A program made the translations under genes and the position numbers. From Deltaproteobacteria bacterium HGW-Deltaproteobacteria-4 (GTDB lineage: Bacteria > Desulfobacterota > Desulfuromonadia > Desulfuromonadales > UBA2197), in the NCBI GenBank assembly GCA_002841765.1, contig PHAV01000005.1, forward strand, positions 104,466 through 168,465: DNA of 64,000 bases. Reading direction: 5' to 3'. Within the stretch, counting starts at the first letter, position 1. Every line of letters starts with the position of its first letter. This document shows positions 6,700-15,551 of the stretch, one piece after another. Under the pieces are notes generated by a model. That model saw nothing but the letters and a program-made list of their open reading frames with translations, ran no database searches and was not told the DNA's origin.

Positions 6700-8286
6700 A
6701 TGAAGATCCTTGTTACTGACGAAATTTCTCAGGAAGGGCTGCAGCCTCTGCTTGATGATCCCCGCATGGAGATCGATATCCGCCTCGGCCTGCCGGTGCC
6801 TGAACTCCATCAGCTCATCGGTGGATACGAAGCCCTGATCACCCGTAGCGGCACTCTGGTTAATCCTGCCCTCATCGACCACGGCCGCAAGCTTAAAATC
6901 ATCGCCCGCGCCGGCGTCGGTATTGACAATGTCGATGTTGATTATGCCAGTCAGAAGGGGATCATCGTCGTCAATGCCCCTTATGGCAATGTCAACTCGG
7001 CGGCGGAACATACCATGGCCCTCCTTCTCTCCCTTTGCCGTAATGTGCCGGTGGCCAACACCAGCCTCAAGTCTGGCGAATGGAAGCGTGCCCCCTTTAC
7101 CGGTTCCGAAGTCAAGGGGAAGACTGTCGGCATCATCGGTCTCGGTAAGGTCGGCGGCCGCGTCGCCACCCGCTGCAAGGCTTTTGAAGCTGAAGTCATC
7201 GCTTACGATCCTTACATCGCCGAAAAGCGTGGCGATGATCTTGGCGTCAAACTCGTCAGCCTCGAAGAGATCGTCCGCTATGCTGATATTATCACCGTCC
7301 ATACGCCGCTCAATGCGGAAACGCGGGGGATGATCAATGCTTCCCACTTCCCGAAAATGAAAGACGGCGTTATTATTATCAACTGCGCCCGCGGCGGGAT
7401 CATCGAAGAAGAAGCGATGCTGGCGGCCCTCGAATCCGGCAGGATATGCGGTTCGGCCTTTGACGTCTGGAGCGAAGAACCACCGGCGACCGAGACCCTG
7501 AAGAAGCTCATCGGCCATCCGAAAATGATCGTTACCCCGCATCTCGGCGCCAATACCTTTGAGGCCCAGAAGAATGTCGCCGTCGATGTCAGCCGCGAGA
7601 TCGTCAGCTATCTTGACGGCCGGCCGATGGAGAATGCCGTCAATATCCCGCGCTTCGATCCGGATCTCCTCGAACATATGAAGCCCTTCCTCGATCTCAT
7701 CCAGCAGATGGGTCGTTTTCTGGCGCAGTTGGCCCCGGCCCACGCCGGTAAAGTCACCTTTATCTATAACGGCAAGCTTGCCCGCTACGATTGCGCTCCT
7801 CTCACCGTCTGCGGCCTCGCCGCCCTCCTCAATCGCCGCACCGATCAGGATGTCAACATGGTCAATGCCCGCCTTGTTGCTGAAACGATGGGGATTGTCG
7901 TCGAGGAGGTGCGGAATACGGAATCGGAATCGTTCTCGAATTTGATTACCCTGGTCATGGAGTCGCCGGAAGGGAAGCGGACGATTTCCGGGACGATGTT
8001 CGAGGGGATCGCCAAGATTGTTAAACTCCGCGATTTCCTTACCGACTTCACCCCGGAAGAGCACATGCTGGTCATGCACTATCAGGATCGGCCGGGGATG
8101 CTCGGCAAGATCGGCACCATCCTCGGCGAATCGGGAATCAATATCGGCAATATGAATCTGGGGCGGCGCAAGGAGGAAGGAGAAGCAATGGTGGTCTTCT
8201 CTATCGACTCGCCTCTTGACGAAGCGACGGTCAAGCGGATCGCGACCGAGGTGGGTGCCCGCTTTATCAAGCAGATCGAGATGTAG
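6700..8286 (+). CDS. serA: D-3-phosphoglycerate dehydrogenase
   Basis: Oxidises 3-phosphoglycerate to 3-phosphohydroxypyruvate with NAD, the first step of serine synthesis. The 528-residue length fits the long SerA type with an intervening domain and a C-terminal ACT domain. Visible features: the NAD-binding Rossmann motif IGLGKVGGRVA at about 145, the catalytic Arg in NCARGGIIEE, the Glu/His pair further on (WSEEPPA and PHLGANT), and the ACT segment from about 450 (MLVMHYQDRPGMLGKIG) for serine feedback. The putative promoter at 6609-6637 and the convergent trxA downstream indicate a single-gene unit. Confidence 0.97.
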   Translation: MKILVTDEISQEGLQPLLDDPRMEIDIRLGLPVPELHQLIGGYEALITRSGTLVNPALIDHGRKLKIIARAGVGIDNVDVDYASQKGIIVVNAPYGNVNSAAEHTMALLLSLCRNVPVANTSLKSGEWKRAPFTGSEVKGKTVGIIGLGKVGGRVATRCKAFEAEVIAYDPYIAEKRGDDLGVKLVSLEEIVRYADIITVHTPLNAETRGMINASHFPKMKDGVIIINCARGGIIEEEAMLAALESGRICGSAFDVWSEEPPATETLKKLIGHPKMIVTPHLGANTFEAQKNVAVDVSREIVSYLDGRPMENAVNIPRFDPDLLEHMKPFLDLIQQMGRFLAQLAPAHAGKVTFIYNGKLARYDCAPLTVCGLAALLNRRTDQDVNMVNARLVAETMGIVVEEVRNTESESFSNLITLVMESPEGKRTISGTMFEGIAKIVKLRDFLTDFTPEEHMLVMHYQDRPGMLGKIGTILGESGINIGNMNLGRRKEEGEAMVVFSIDSPLDEATVKRIATEVGARFIKQIEM

Positions 8287-8295
8287 TTGGTGAAT

Positions 8296-8324
8296 AAAAA
8301 AAGGGGAGCCGGTCGGCTCCCCTT
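8296..8324 (-). terminator. Intrinsic terminator of trxA
   Basis: Hairpin with a 10-base stem, AAGGGGAGCC (8301-8310) pairing with GGCTCCCCTT (8315-8324), 4-base loop. On the minus strand it is followed by a run of seven T, so it best serves trxA; it may also stop serA transcripts. Confidence 0.75.
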
Positions 8325-8345
8325 GGTTTGTGACCTGGTGATTTT

Positions 8346-8675
8346 TTACAGTGCTTTGCGAATCAGCGCATCGAGCTGATTCTTTGGAACGGCGCCGACG
8401 ACCTGGTCGACAATCTTGCCGTCTTTAAAGAGGATCAGGGTGGGGATGCCGCGCACGCCGTATTTGCCGGGGGTGGCGGGATTATCGTCAACGTTGACCT
8501 TGCCGATCTTGATCTTGCCGTCGTACTCCACCGCTAGGGTGTCGATGAGGGGGCCGATCGCTTTGCACGGGGCGCACCAGGTGGCCCAAAAGTCGACGAG
8601 GACCGGGGTTGTCGATTTCAGAACTTCGACATCAAAGCTGTCGTCGGTCAATTGAATAACTTTTTCTCCTGCCAT
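8346..8675 (-). CDS. trxA: Thioredoxin
   Basis: A 109-residue disulfide reductant with the redox motif WCAPCK (C34 and C37; CAPC rather than the commoner CGPC). The cis-proline lies in RGIPTLILFKDG. The fold signature FWATWC is present and the length is standard. It would keep cytosolic protein thiols reduced and supply enzymes such as ribonucleotide reductase. The ATG at 8675 has GGAGAG upstream. It is transcribed convergently with serA and ends at a shared hairpin. The Ala in CxPC is the only oddity. Confidence 0.95.
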   Translation of the reverse strand: MAGEKVIQLTDDSFDVEVLKSTTPVLVDFWATWCAPCKAIGPLIDTLAVEYDGKIKIGKVNVDDNPATPGKYGVRGIPTLILFKDGKIVDQVVGAVPKNQLDALIRKAL

Positions 8676-8769
8676 CGGTTTTATCTCTCCTTTATTAGGG
8701 ATAAGGCTGCAATGAATGCCGACTTATGTTGGCACGGCAGCGGGGTAAAAGACAAGCGCTAATCAGTAG

Positions 8770-8775
8770 TATAAT
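8770..8775 (+). promoter_or_regulatory. Consensus -10 element before the tetrapyrrole operon
   Basis: A perfect TATAAT lies 55 bases upstream of the ATG at 8831. No convincing -35 is seen: AAGACA at 8749-8754 is a 15-base-spaced partial match. It is plausible as the main promoter of the operon from 8831 to about 15964. Confidence 0.35.
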
Positions 8776-8830
8776 CAAAGCTGCGGAGTTGGCAAGGGAA
8801 CTTTGCCGCCGTCGTTGAGGAGCCTTGAAG

Positions 8831-9412
8831 ATGCCGAAGAATGAACGCCTGGCCCGCGCCCTGCAGGATCATGTGGCGCTGATTCGTGATGCGGTCGTAC
8901 CGCAGGAAGCCATTCTCACGGCTTTGTCCGGACGCCTTTGCGAAGCTTTCCAGCGGGAAGGACGACTCTTTATCTGCGGCAGCGGTCCGATGACAGTTGT
9001 CGCCGATCTCACCGCCAATCTCTTCCTTTACCGCCTCGGTTTCGAACGGCCGGCGCTGCCGGTGATCTCCCTTTGTCACGATGCCACCCTCCTTTATTCG
9101 CTCAGTCGTGACGGGCTGGCGCGCCAGATCTTTTCCCGGCAACTCCGTCCCCTCGCATCAGAGAACGACATCCTTCTGCTCTTTTCCGACCTCCATCCTG
9201 ATCCGGCCCTCAACGAAGCTCTGCTTACCGCCGAGCGTATCGGTATGACGACAGCAGCCGTGGCGCCCGCCAAGATTGCTTTGGCCGGCGAGGTGCCGCC
9301 ACAGATCTTTTTCCGATTGGAGAGTTCGAGCCCGGGACGGATTGTCGAAACAGCGGTGGTCTTTGCTCATCTCCTTTGTGAACTGGTGGAGGCTGAGCTC
9401 TTTGAGCACTGA
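8831..9412 (+). CDS. SIS-domain protein, phosphoheptose isomerase-like (GmhA/DiaA type)
   Basis: A 193-residue sugar-isomerase-fold protein. The phosphosugar-binding signature FICGSGPMTVVADLTANLF lies at about 45-63, followed by a second SIS strand (ENDILLLFSDLH). The length fits the GmhA/DiaA group, but neither substrate nor partner can be read from the sequence. I start it at ATG 8831 because GAGGAG lies nine bases upstream; the TTG at 8825 is too close. It heads the tetrapyrrole operon and overlaps the next start by 11 bases. A link to heme synthesis is only positional. Confidence 0.75.
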   Translation: MPKNERLARALQDHVALIRDAVVPQEAILTALSGRLCEAFQREGRLFICGSGPMTVVADLTANLFLYRLGFERPALPVISLCHDATLLYSLSRDGLARQIFSRQLRPLASENDILLLFSDLHPDPALNEALLTAERIGMTTAAVAPAKIALAGEVPPQIFFRLESSSPGRIVETAVVFAHLLCELVEAELFEH

Positions 9413-10082
9413 GGGCGCCGGTTATCCAATTGTTCTCCGCCTTACCGGTCGCCGCTGCGTTGTTATCGGCGGTGGCGAGGTGGCGCGGCGCAAGGTTTCG
9501 GGGCTCATGGCCGCTGGCGCCAGGGTTCAGGTGATTGCGCCGCACCTCCACCCGGAATTGCTGGCGCTGCCGGAGATTGAGCTGACCTGTCGTTCTTTTT
9601 TGCCGGACGATCTGCGCGGGGCGTTTCTTGTCTTTGCCGCCACCAATGAGCGCTTCGTCAACGCCGAAGTCGCTGCGGCAGCGCGCCAAAAGGGAGTATT
9701 GGTCAATGTCGCCGACGATCCGGAGGGGAGTGATTTTCATCTCCCGGCAACTTTGTCGCGCGGCGACCTGCTGGTCGCGGTCAGCAGTGGCGGCGGCAGT
9801 CCGGCCTTTGCCGCCCAACTGCGTGATCAACTGGCAACAGAACTCGGCGCCGAGTGGGAACTTTTCTGTGCCGTGGCTGCGGCGCTCCGGCAAAAGCGAT
9901 TGACAGACGGGGAAGCAAGCGCATACAATCGCGCGGTTATCAGCGACCTCTTTGCAGCCGATCTCCCTTGTCTCCTTTCTCGCAAGGATGAAACAACAAT
10001 CAACCGCCTCCTCACGCAGGTGACCGGCTTAAAGATAACTCTGGCCGATCTGGGTATTCACTTCGGGAAAGGGACGACATGA
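9402..10082 (+). CDS. Precorrin-2 dehydrogenase / sirohydrochlorin ferrochelatase-like (CysG N-terminal type)
   Basis: A 226-residue homologue of the N-terminal half of CysG (SirC/Met8). It oxidises precorrin-2 to sirohydrochlorin with NAD and may insert iron. A Rossmann motif VVIGGGEVARRKV lies near the N-terminus, followed by the family motifs FAATNERFVN, VNVADDPEGSDFHLPA and SSGGGSPAFA. The start is TTG 9402, with GGAGG nine bases upstream, inside the end of the SIS gene; a longer in-frame start has no comparable site. Its stop overlaps the next ATG (ATGA). Its partner methyltransferase CobA is encoded downstream as a CobA-HemD fusion. Confidence 0.9.
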   Translation: MSTEGAGYPIVLRLTGRRCVVIGGGEVARRKVSGLMAAGARVQVIAPHLHPELLALPEIELTCRSFLPDDLRGAFLVFAATNERFVNAEVAAAARQKGVLVNVADDPEGSDFHLPATLSRGDLLVAVSSGGGSPAFAAQLRDQLATELGAEWELFCAVAAALRQKRLTDGEASAYNRAVISDLFAADLPCLLSRKDETTINRLLTQVTGLKITLADLGIHFGKGTT

Positions 10083-10924
10083 GCATCAACATCCTCCTCT
10101 TTAATGTCACTCTGCTCCTCTATCTTATCGCCACCATTCTCTTCCTTGTCGAGGTTTCCGCCCGCCACTTCAAAACCGCCGGCGTTGCCCGCTGGATCCT
10201 CTGGGGAGGTTTTGTTTTTCATTGTGCGGCCCTCCTTTTTCGTTTTATCGAGGTCGGGCACACACCGGTCGCCAGTCTCTATGAATCCCTTTCCTTCTTC
10301 GCCTGGGCGCTGGTCGGCACCTTTATCCTTTTCGATCTGCGTTATCGTCTGGCGGTTCTCGGCGCCTTTTTCTGCCCGCTGGCGGTGATCCTGATGCTGG
10401 TCGGCAGTGCGGTGATCATCGGCGGGGTCGAACCGCAGCAGACCAACCCGATGCTGCAGAGCAAGTGGTTCCCGGTGCACGTCACCTTTGCCTTTCTCGG
10501 CCACGCCGTCTTCGGCGTCGCCTTTGCCGCCGGTATCATGTACCTTCTGCAGGAGCGGATGCTCAAGAGCAAACGCTTCTCGGCCCTGTATTACAAGCTC
10601 CCCTCCCTCGATGTCCTCGACAGCATCAACTACAAATGCCTCAGTTTCGGTTTTCCGCTCATGACCCTGGGAATTATCTCCGGCGCGGTCTGGGCCAATT
10701 CCGCCTGGGGCGGCTACTGGCGCTGGGATCCCAAGGAGACCTGGGCACTGATCACCTGGTTCTGGTACGCGGCGCTGCTACACGGGCGTCTCTCCATCGG
10801 CTGGCGCGGCCGCCGTGCCGCCATCTTCGCCATTATCGGCTTTGTTGCCCTCGTTTTCAGCTTTCTGGGAGTTAATCTCCTCCTCGAAGGCGCCCACACC
10901 TTCAAATCACTTCGTGGGGACTAA
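10079..10924 (+). CDS. Cytochrome c assembly protein, CcsA/HemX-like
   Basis: A 281-residue polytopic membrane protein with about eight transmembrane helices. The conserved tryptophan-rich heme-handling segment near 220-240 reads WGGYWRWDPKETW, the hallmark of the CcsA/CcmC/ResC superfamily. Members either deliver heme for cytochrome c synthesis (system II CcsA) or, as HemX, influence HemA levels. The position immediately before hemA is typical of the group and has led to both names. The ATG overlaps the previous stop. A multiheme-cytochrome lifestyle makes the cytochrome assembly role more likely (inference). Confidence 0.88.
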   Translation: MSINILLFNVTLLLYLIATILFLVEVSARHFKTAGVARWILWGGFVFHCAALLFRFIEVGHTPVASLYESLSFFAWALVGTFILFDLRYRLAVLGAFFCPLAVILMLVGSAVIIGGVEPQQTNPMLQSKWFPVHVTFAFLGHAVFGVAFAAGIMYLLQERMLKSKRFSALYYKLPSLDVLDSINYKCLSFGFPLMTLGIISGAVWANSAWGGYWRWDPKETWALITWFWYAALLHGRLSIGWRGRRAAIFAIIGFVALVFSFLGVNLLLEGAHTFKSLRGD

Positions 10925-10945
10925 GGGATCAGGAATCGCTACGTT

Positions 10946-12265
10946 ATGAATATTCTTGTTGTTGGATTGAGTCATAAAACGGCCGCGGTGGCAGTGCGGG
11001 AACGGGTCGCTTTCGCGCCGACGGCGATGGAGCGCCCTCTCCACGAACTCCTTGCACTGCCGGCGATCAGCGAAGCGATTATCGTCTCGACCTGTAATCG
11101 TGTAGAACTTTATGCCACCAGCCGCGAGCCCGAAGCGGCGATCAGCCAGATGCGGCGTTTTTTGACCTCCTACCACAGTCTCGAAGCCGGGAGTCTCGAC
11201 GAAAACCTTTACGAATATCAAGGGGAGGAAGCGATCCGTCACGTCTTCCGTGTCGCCTCCAGTCTTGATTCGATGGTCATCGGCGAGCCGCAGATCCTCG
11301 GCCAGATCAAGACTTCTTACGGTTATGCAGCCGAGTTCAAGACCGCCGGTCTGATCCTCAACCGCTTTCTCCACAAAGCCTTTTCTGTCGCCAAGCGGGT
11401 ACGGACCGAGACGGCGATTGCCGGCAATGCCGTCTCGGTCGCCTTTGCCGCTGTCGAGCTGGCGCGCAAGATCTTCGGCACCTTAGAGGGGAAGAATGTC
11501 CTGTTGATCGGCGCCGGCGAGATGTGCGAACTCGCTGCTCGCCACTTCATCAATAACGGCGTATCCCAGGTCCACGTCACTAACCGCACCTTCGAACGGG
11601 CGGTCAAGCTCGCCGAGGAGTTCAAGGGGCGGGCGATCGCCTTCGAAGACTTCCCCGATCATCTCCATCAGATCGATATAGTCCTCACCTCCACCGGCGC
11701 TTCGACCTTTATCCTCGGACCGAAGAAGATCGAAGAGGTGATCAAGCAACGGAAGAACAAGCCGATGTTCTTTATCGACATCGCTGTCCCCCGCGACATC
11801 GATCCGCGGGTGAATGATGTCGATAACGTTTATCTTTACGATGTCGATGATCTGCAGGGGGTTATTGCCGCCAATCTCAAAGAACGGCATAAAGAGGCGA
11901 AGAAGGCGGAAGGGATTATCGAGGAAGAGATTGAATCGTTCGCCCGCTGGTTGGCGACCCTCGATGTCGTGCCGACGATCGTCGCTCTGCGCAGTCGTTT
12001 CGAAGAGATCCGTCGCGCCGAGGTCGATAAAACCTTTGGTGCCGCCCTGAAGAATCTTGGCGATAAGGAGCGGCGCTCCGTTGAGGCTTTGACCTCGGCG
12101 ATCATCAACAAGCTGCTGCACGCACCGATCACCCTCCTCAAGCAGGAGCAGAATGACGACTCGACCGACAGCTCGGTTCATGCTGTCCGCACCCTGTTTA
12201 ATCTCGAACCGCCGAAGCCCGAGGGAAAACTGGAAGACCTTGATGACTCGGCTGAAAATCCATAA
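10946..12265 (+). CDS. hemA: Glutamyl-tRNA reductase
   Basis: First committed step of C5-pathway tetrapyrrole synthesis: reduces Glu-tRNA(Glu) to glutamate-1-semialdehyde with NADPH. At 439 residues the length is usual. Motifs seen: [14 protein letters not shown] at the N-terminus, the catalytic Cys in STCNRVELY (about residue 50), [10 protein letters not shown], the NADPH site [15 protein letters not shown] and the C-terminal dimerisation helix region. It follows the CcsA-like gene by 21 bases and precedes hemC by 39. HemL, the next enzyme, is not in the window. Confidence 0.97.
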   Translation: MNILVVGLSHKTAAVAVRERVAFAPTAMERPLHELLALPAISEAIIVSTCNRVELYATSREPEAAISQMRRFLTSYHSLEAGSLDENLYEYQGEEAIRHVFRVASSLDSMVIGEPQILGQIKTSYGYAAEFKTAGLILNRFLHKAFSVAKRVRTETAIAGNAVSVAFAAVELARKIFGTLEGKNVLLIGAGEMCELAARHFINNGVSQVHVTNRTFERAVKLAEEFKGRAIAFEDFPDHLHQIDIVLTSTGASTFILGPKKIEEVIKQRKNKPMFFIDIAVPRDIDPRVNDVDNVYLYDVDDLQGVIAANLKERHKEAKKAEGIIEEEIESFARWLATLDVVPTIVALRSRFEEIRRAEVDKTFGAALKNLGDKERRSVEALTSAIINKLLHAPITLLKQEQNDDSTDSSVHAVRTLFNLEPPKPEGKLEDLDDSAENP

Positions 12266-12304
12266 CGAAAATTATTCCCCAGCATAAAGGAGCACGATAA
12301 AAAG

Positions 12305-13267
12305 ATGGCAAGAAAACTCCTGCGTATCGGTACCCGCGCCAGTCAACTCGCACTCTGGCAGGCCAACTGGGTTCAAGCCGAACTCAACAAGCGTTATCCG
12401 GAGATGGAAGTCACTCTGACCAAGATCAAGACGCAAGGGGACAAGATCCTTGATGTGCCGTTGGCGATGGTCGGTGGCAAAGGTCTCTTTGTCAAAGAGA
12501 TCGAAGAAGCGATGCTGCGCGACGAGATCGATATTGCCGTCCATTCGATGAAGGACGTGCCGACAATCTTTCCGGCCGGGCTCGGGTTGCGCTGTATCAC
12601 CGAGCGCGAAGATCCCCGTGATATCCTCATTCTTGCCCCCGGCATCACCAGCTTCATGGACCTGCCGCATGGCGCCCGCATCGGCACTTCGTCGTTGCGC
12701 CGCAAGTCGCAGCTCCTCCATCTCCGACCTGACTTTGTCATGGTCGATATCCGCGGCAATGTCGAGACGCGCATGCGCAAACTGACCGAGGATGATCTCG
12801 GTGCCGTCGTTCTTGCCGCCGCCGGGATGAATCGCCTCGGCTTCGCGAAGCAGATCAGCGAATACCTGTCGACCGACCTGTCGATTCCGGCCATTGGTCA
12901 GGGCGCCCTCGGCATCGAGAGCCGGATCGCTGATACCGAGATCAACGAGCTCATCGACTTCTTCAACCATGCGCCGACCGCTTGGGCGGTCAAGGCCGAG
13001 CGCGCCTTCCTGCGCCGGCTCGAAGGGGGCTGCCAGGTTCCGATCGGCGCCTTCGGCTCAGTTGACAGCGGAATTCTCACCCTCACCGGTTTCGTTTCTG
13101 ATGTTGAAGGGACGCAGATGCTGAAAAAAACCGTGACCTGTCCGGTCGAAGCAGCGGAAGCGACCGGTATCTCGCTGGGGGATGATCTTCTCATTCTCGG
13201 CGCCGGCAAGATCCTCAACGAGGTCTATCAGCACGAAACTTTTAACGTGAACCGGGAAGATGTCTGA
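12305..13267 (+). CDS. hemC: Porphobilinogen deaminase (hydroxymethylbilane synthase)
   Basis: Polymerises four porphobilinogens to hydroxymethylbilane on a dipyrromethane cofactor. At 320 residues it is complete. It shows IGTRASQLALWQA at the N-terminus, the catalytic Asp region HSMKDVPT, the Arg-rich RIGTSSLRRKSQL, and the cofactor-attachment Cys in EGGCQVPIGA at about residue 241. The ATG has GGAG 12 bases upstream, slightly far. A 28-bp palindrome lies between it and the next gene. Confidence 0.97.
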   Translation: MARKLLRIGTRASQLALWQANWVQAELNKRYPEMEVTLTKIKTQGDKILDVPLAMVGGKGLFVKEIEEAMLRDEIDIAVHSMKDVPTIFPAGLGLRCITEREDPRDILILAPGITSFMDLPHGARIGTSSLRRKSQLLHLRPDFVMVDIRGNVETRMRKLTEDDLGAVVLAAAGMNRLGFAKQISEYLSTDLSIPAIGQGALGIESRIADTEINELIDFFNHAPTAWAVKAERAFLRRLEGGCQVPIGAFGSVDSGILTLTGFVSDVEGTQMLKKTVTCPVEAAEATGISLGDDLLILGAGKILNEVYQHETFNVNREDV

Positions 13268-13290
13268 TTCTCTGCGAGGAATGAATAACC

Positions 13291-13318
13291 GTAGGGGCGC
13301 AGCATGCTGCGCCCCTAC
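13291..13318. repeat. 28-bp perfect palindrome (REP-like element)
   Basis: The half-site GTAGGGGCGCAGCA is followed immediately by its exact reverse complement. It lies in the 72-base gap between hemC and cobA-hemD and contains the ATG that would give the longest reading of that gene. From memory, similar GGGGCGCAGCATGCTGCGCCCC units are dispersed in many bacterial genomes. Here it could act as a mobile palindrome, a weak attenuator or an mRNA-stabilising hairpin; there is no T-run, so it is not a standard terminator. Confidence 0.75.
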
Positions 13319-13339
13319 CCGTTTCAACGGATTGCCATC

Positions 13340-14857
13340 ATGAATCCCGGTATCGTTTATCTTATCGGCGCCGGCCCCGGCGATCCGGGATTGATTACCG
13401 TGCGTGGGCGCAACTGTCTGCGCCGCGCCGAGGTGATCGTTTACGATTATCTTGCCAATCCAGTATTGCTGTGCGAAGCGCCCCAGGCAAAGAGGATCTA
13501 CGTCGGCAAAAGCAAGGGTTTGCATCATCTCCCGCAGGAAGAGATTAATACCCTGCTGGTCGAGTTGGCCAGACAGGGGAAGATCGTCGCCCGACTCAAG
13601 GGCGGGGATCCTTATGTCTTTGGCCGTGGCGGCGAAGAAGCGCTCTGTCTGGCTCAGGCGGGCATCCCCTTCGAGGTGATCCCCGGCGTCACTGCCGCTT
13701 TTGCTGCCGGTGCCTATGCGGGAATTCCCCTGACCCATCGCGATTACACTACCAGTCTCGGCCTCTTTACCGGTCACGAAGATCCCGCCAAGAAACTTTC
13801 GACCCTCGACTGGGAAAAGCTCGCCACCGGCGTCGGCACCCTGGTCTTTTATATGGGAATGAGCAATCTTGACACCATCGCCAGGGAGTTGATCGCGCAC
13901 GGTCGCCCGGCGCTGACCCCGGTGGCGGTAATCCGTTGGGCAACCCTCCCTGCACAGGAGACTCTCGTCGCCCCGCTGAGCGAGATTTCCGCGGTCGTCG
14001 CCGCCGCAAACTTCAAGCCACCGGCGATGATCATTGTCGGTGAGGTCGTTGCCCTTCGAGAACAGTTGAGCTGGTTTGATCGCAAGCCGCTCTTCGGTCG
14101 CACTATCCTGGTGACGCGGGCAGCGGAGCAGGCCGGTGAATTTTCGATGATACTCCAAGAACTTGGCGCCAAGGTGGTTGAATGTCCGACGATCCGTCTC
14201 GATCCGGTCGCTGATCCAGCAGAACTCGATGCGGCGATCTCTGAACTGTCGACCTGTTCCTGGCTGATTCTCACTTCGGGGAATGCCGTCCGTTTCTTCT
14301 TTGCCCGCCTGGCGGCGCTGGGGCTCGATGCCCGTGCCATCGGGCGCTGTCGGGTCTGCGCTGTCGGTCCCAGGACCGCCGCTGCTCTCCGCACCTTTGG
14401 GATTTATGCCGATCTGGTTCCTCCCGACTACAAGGCAGAAGGGGTAGTCGACGCTCTCGCGCCCCTGCTGGGCAAGGGGGAAAAGATTCTCTTTCCCCGG
14501 GTCGACAAGGCCCGGGATGTCATTATCAGCGGACTCACGACCCGCGGTGTTGAGGTGTTGGCGCCGGTTCTTTACTGCAATACTGTCCCGGTTACCCCGC
14601 CGGTTGACGCCCTTGCCGCCCTGGAGTCGGGCGGGATCGATGCGATCTGTTTTACTGCCTCCTCTACCGTTGAAAATTTGCACACCATCCTCGGCGCGGC
14701 CGAGTTCCATCGTCTGCTGGCGCCGCTGGCGATTGCCTCGATCGGGCCGATTACCAGTCAGCGCTGTGCACAACTCGGCTTGCCGGTGACGGTGGAACCG
14801 GCAGAATATACACTGCACGCTTTGGCTGCAGCTTTGGTCAGCTATTACTCCGCATAA
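13340..14857 (+). CDS. cobA-hemD: Uroporphyrinogen-III C-methyltransferase / uroporphyrinogen-III synthase fusion
   Basis: A 505-residue bifunctional protein. Residues about 1-245 are SUMT/CobA, which methylates uroporphyrinogen III at C2 and C7 with SAM to precorrin-2: VYLIGAGPGDPGLITVRG, KGGDPYVFGRGGEE and VIPGVTAAFAA are visible. Residues about 255-500 are HemD, which closes hydroxymethylbilane to uroporphyrinogen III (LILTSGNAVRFFF, CAVGPRTAAAL, CFTASSTVENL). I use ATG 13340, where the CobA fold begins; the upstream ATG at 13304 lies inside a palindrome. The ribosome site is weak. The fusion places the siroheme/heme branch point in one chain. Confidence 0.95.
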   Translation: MNPGIVYLIGAGPGDPGLITVRGRNCLRRAEVIVYDYLANPVLLCEAPQAKRIYVGKSKGLHHLPQEEINTLLVELARQGKIVARLKGGDPYVFGRGGEEALCLAQAGIPFEVIPGVTAAFAAGAYAGIPLTHRDYTTSLGLFTGHEDPAKKLSTLDWEKLATGVGTLVFYMGMSNLDTIARELIAHGRPALTPVAVIRWATLPAQETLVAPLSEISAVVAAANFKPPAMIIVGEVVALREQLSWFDRKPLFGRTILVTRAAEQAGEFSMILQELGAKVVECPTIRLDPVADPAELDAAISELSTCSWLILTSGNAVRFFFARLAALGLDARAIGRCRVCAVGPRTAAALRTFGIYADLVPPDYKAEGVVDALAPLLGKGEKILFPRVDKARDVIISGLTTRGVEVLAPVLYCNTVPVTPPVDALAALESGGIDAICFTASSTVENLHTILGAAEFHRLLAPLAIASIGPITSQRCAQLGLPVTVEPAEYTLHALAAALVSYYSA

Positions 14858-14882
14858 GACCACCTTCTCTTTGGAGTCCAAT

Positions 14883-15551
14883 ATGATTAAAATCTCTCCC
14901 TCGATCCTTTCTGCCGACTTTTCCCGTCTTGGTGAAGAAATCCGCGCCATCGATGTTGGCGGCGCCGACTATATCCATGTCGATGTTATGGATGGCCATT
15001 TTGTGCCGAATATTACTATCGGCCCACTGGTGGTCGATGCGGTGCGCAAGATCACGGCTAAACCTCTCGACGTCCATCTGATGATCGAAAATCCTGACCG
15101 CTACATCCCCGATTTTGCCAGGGGCGGAGCTGATCTGATCACTGTCCATCAGGAAGCTGTGCCGCACCTGCACCGCACGATTCAACTGATCAAGAGTCTC
15201 GGCAAGAAGGCCGGAGTTTCGATCAATCCGGCAACGCCGGTTGCGTCTCTCGACGTTATCCTCGACGACCTCGATCTCGTCCTGCTCATGAGTGTTAATC
15301 CCGGTTTCGGCGGCCAGAGTTTTATCCCTGCGACCCTTGCCAAGATTGCCGCTCTGCGCCAGCGCATTGAAGAGCGAGGCCTGTGTGTAGAGATAGAAGT
15401 CGATGGCGGCGTCAAGGTTGAGAATATCGGTCGCATTGCCGCTGCCGGGGCTGATGTCTTTGTCGCCGGCAGTGCTGTCTTCTCCACCCCGGATTATGGG
15501 CAAACCATATCTCTGCTGCGGCAAAATGCCATAGAAGGGGGAGGGAGATGA
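14883..15551 (+). CDS. rpe: Ribulose-phosphate 3-epimerase
   Basis: Interconverts ribulose-5-phosphate and xylulose-5-phosphate in the pentose phosphate pathway. It is a 222-residue TIM barrel with the family signatures ISPSILSADFSRLGEE, HVDVMDGHFVPNITIGP (metal and catalytic residues), DVHLMIENPD and MSVNPGFGGQSFIP. I start it at ATG 14883, which has TTTGGAG upstream; the in-frame TTG at 14871 overlaps that site. It follows cobA-hemD by 25 bases and overlaps the lipoprotein gene by 4, so it is probably part of the same transcript. Transketolase lies 5 kb away. Confidence 0.97.
   Translation: MIKISPSILSADFSRLGEEIRAIDVGGADYIHVDVMDGHFVPNITIGPLVVDAVRKITAKPLDVHLMIENPDRYIPDFARGGADLITVHQEAVPHLHRTIQLIKSLGKKAGVSINPATPVASLDVILDDLDLVLLMSVNPGFGGQSFIPATLAKIAALRQRIEERGLCVEIEVDGGVKVENIGRIAAAGADVFVAGSAVFSTPDYGQTISLLRQNAIEGGGR

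Noticed and set aside
6667..8079. A 470-codon minus-strand frame
   Set aside because: Antisense to serA; its Asp/Gly/His-rich translation is typical of a mirror frame of a GC-rich gene.
13058..14950. A 630-codon open frame on the minus strand
   Set aside because: It lies antisense to cobA-hemD, whose protein is clearly recognisable; the reverse frame has no family motifs and is a by-product of GC-rich codon use.
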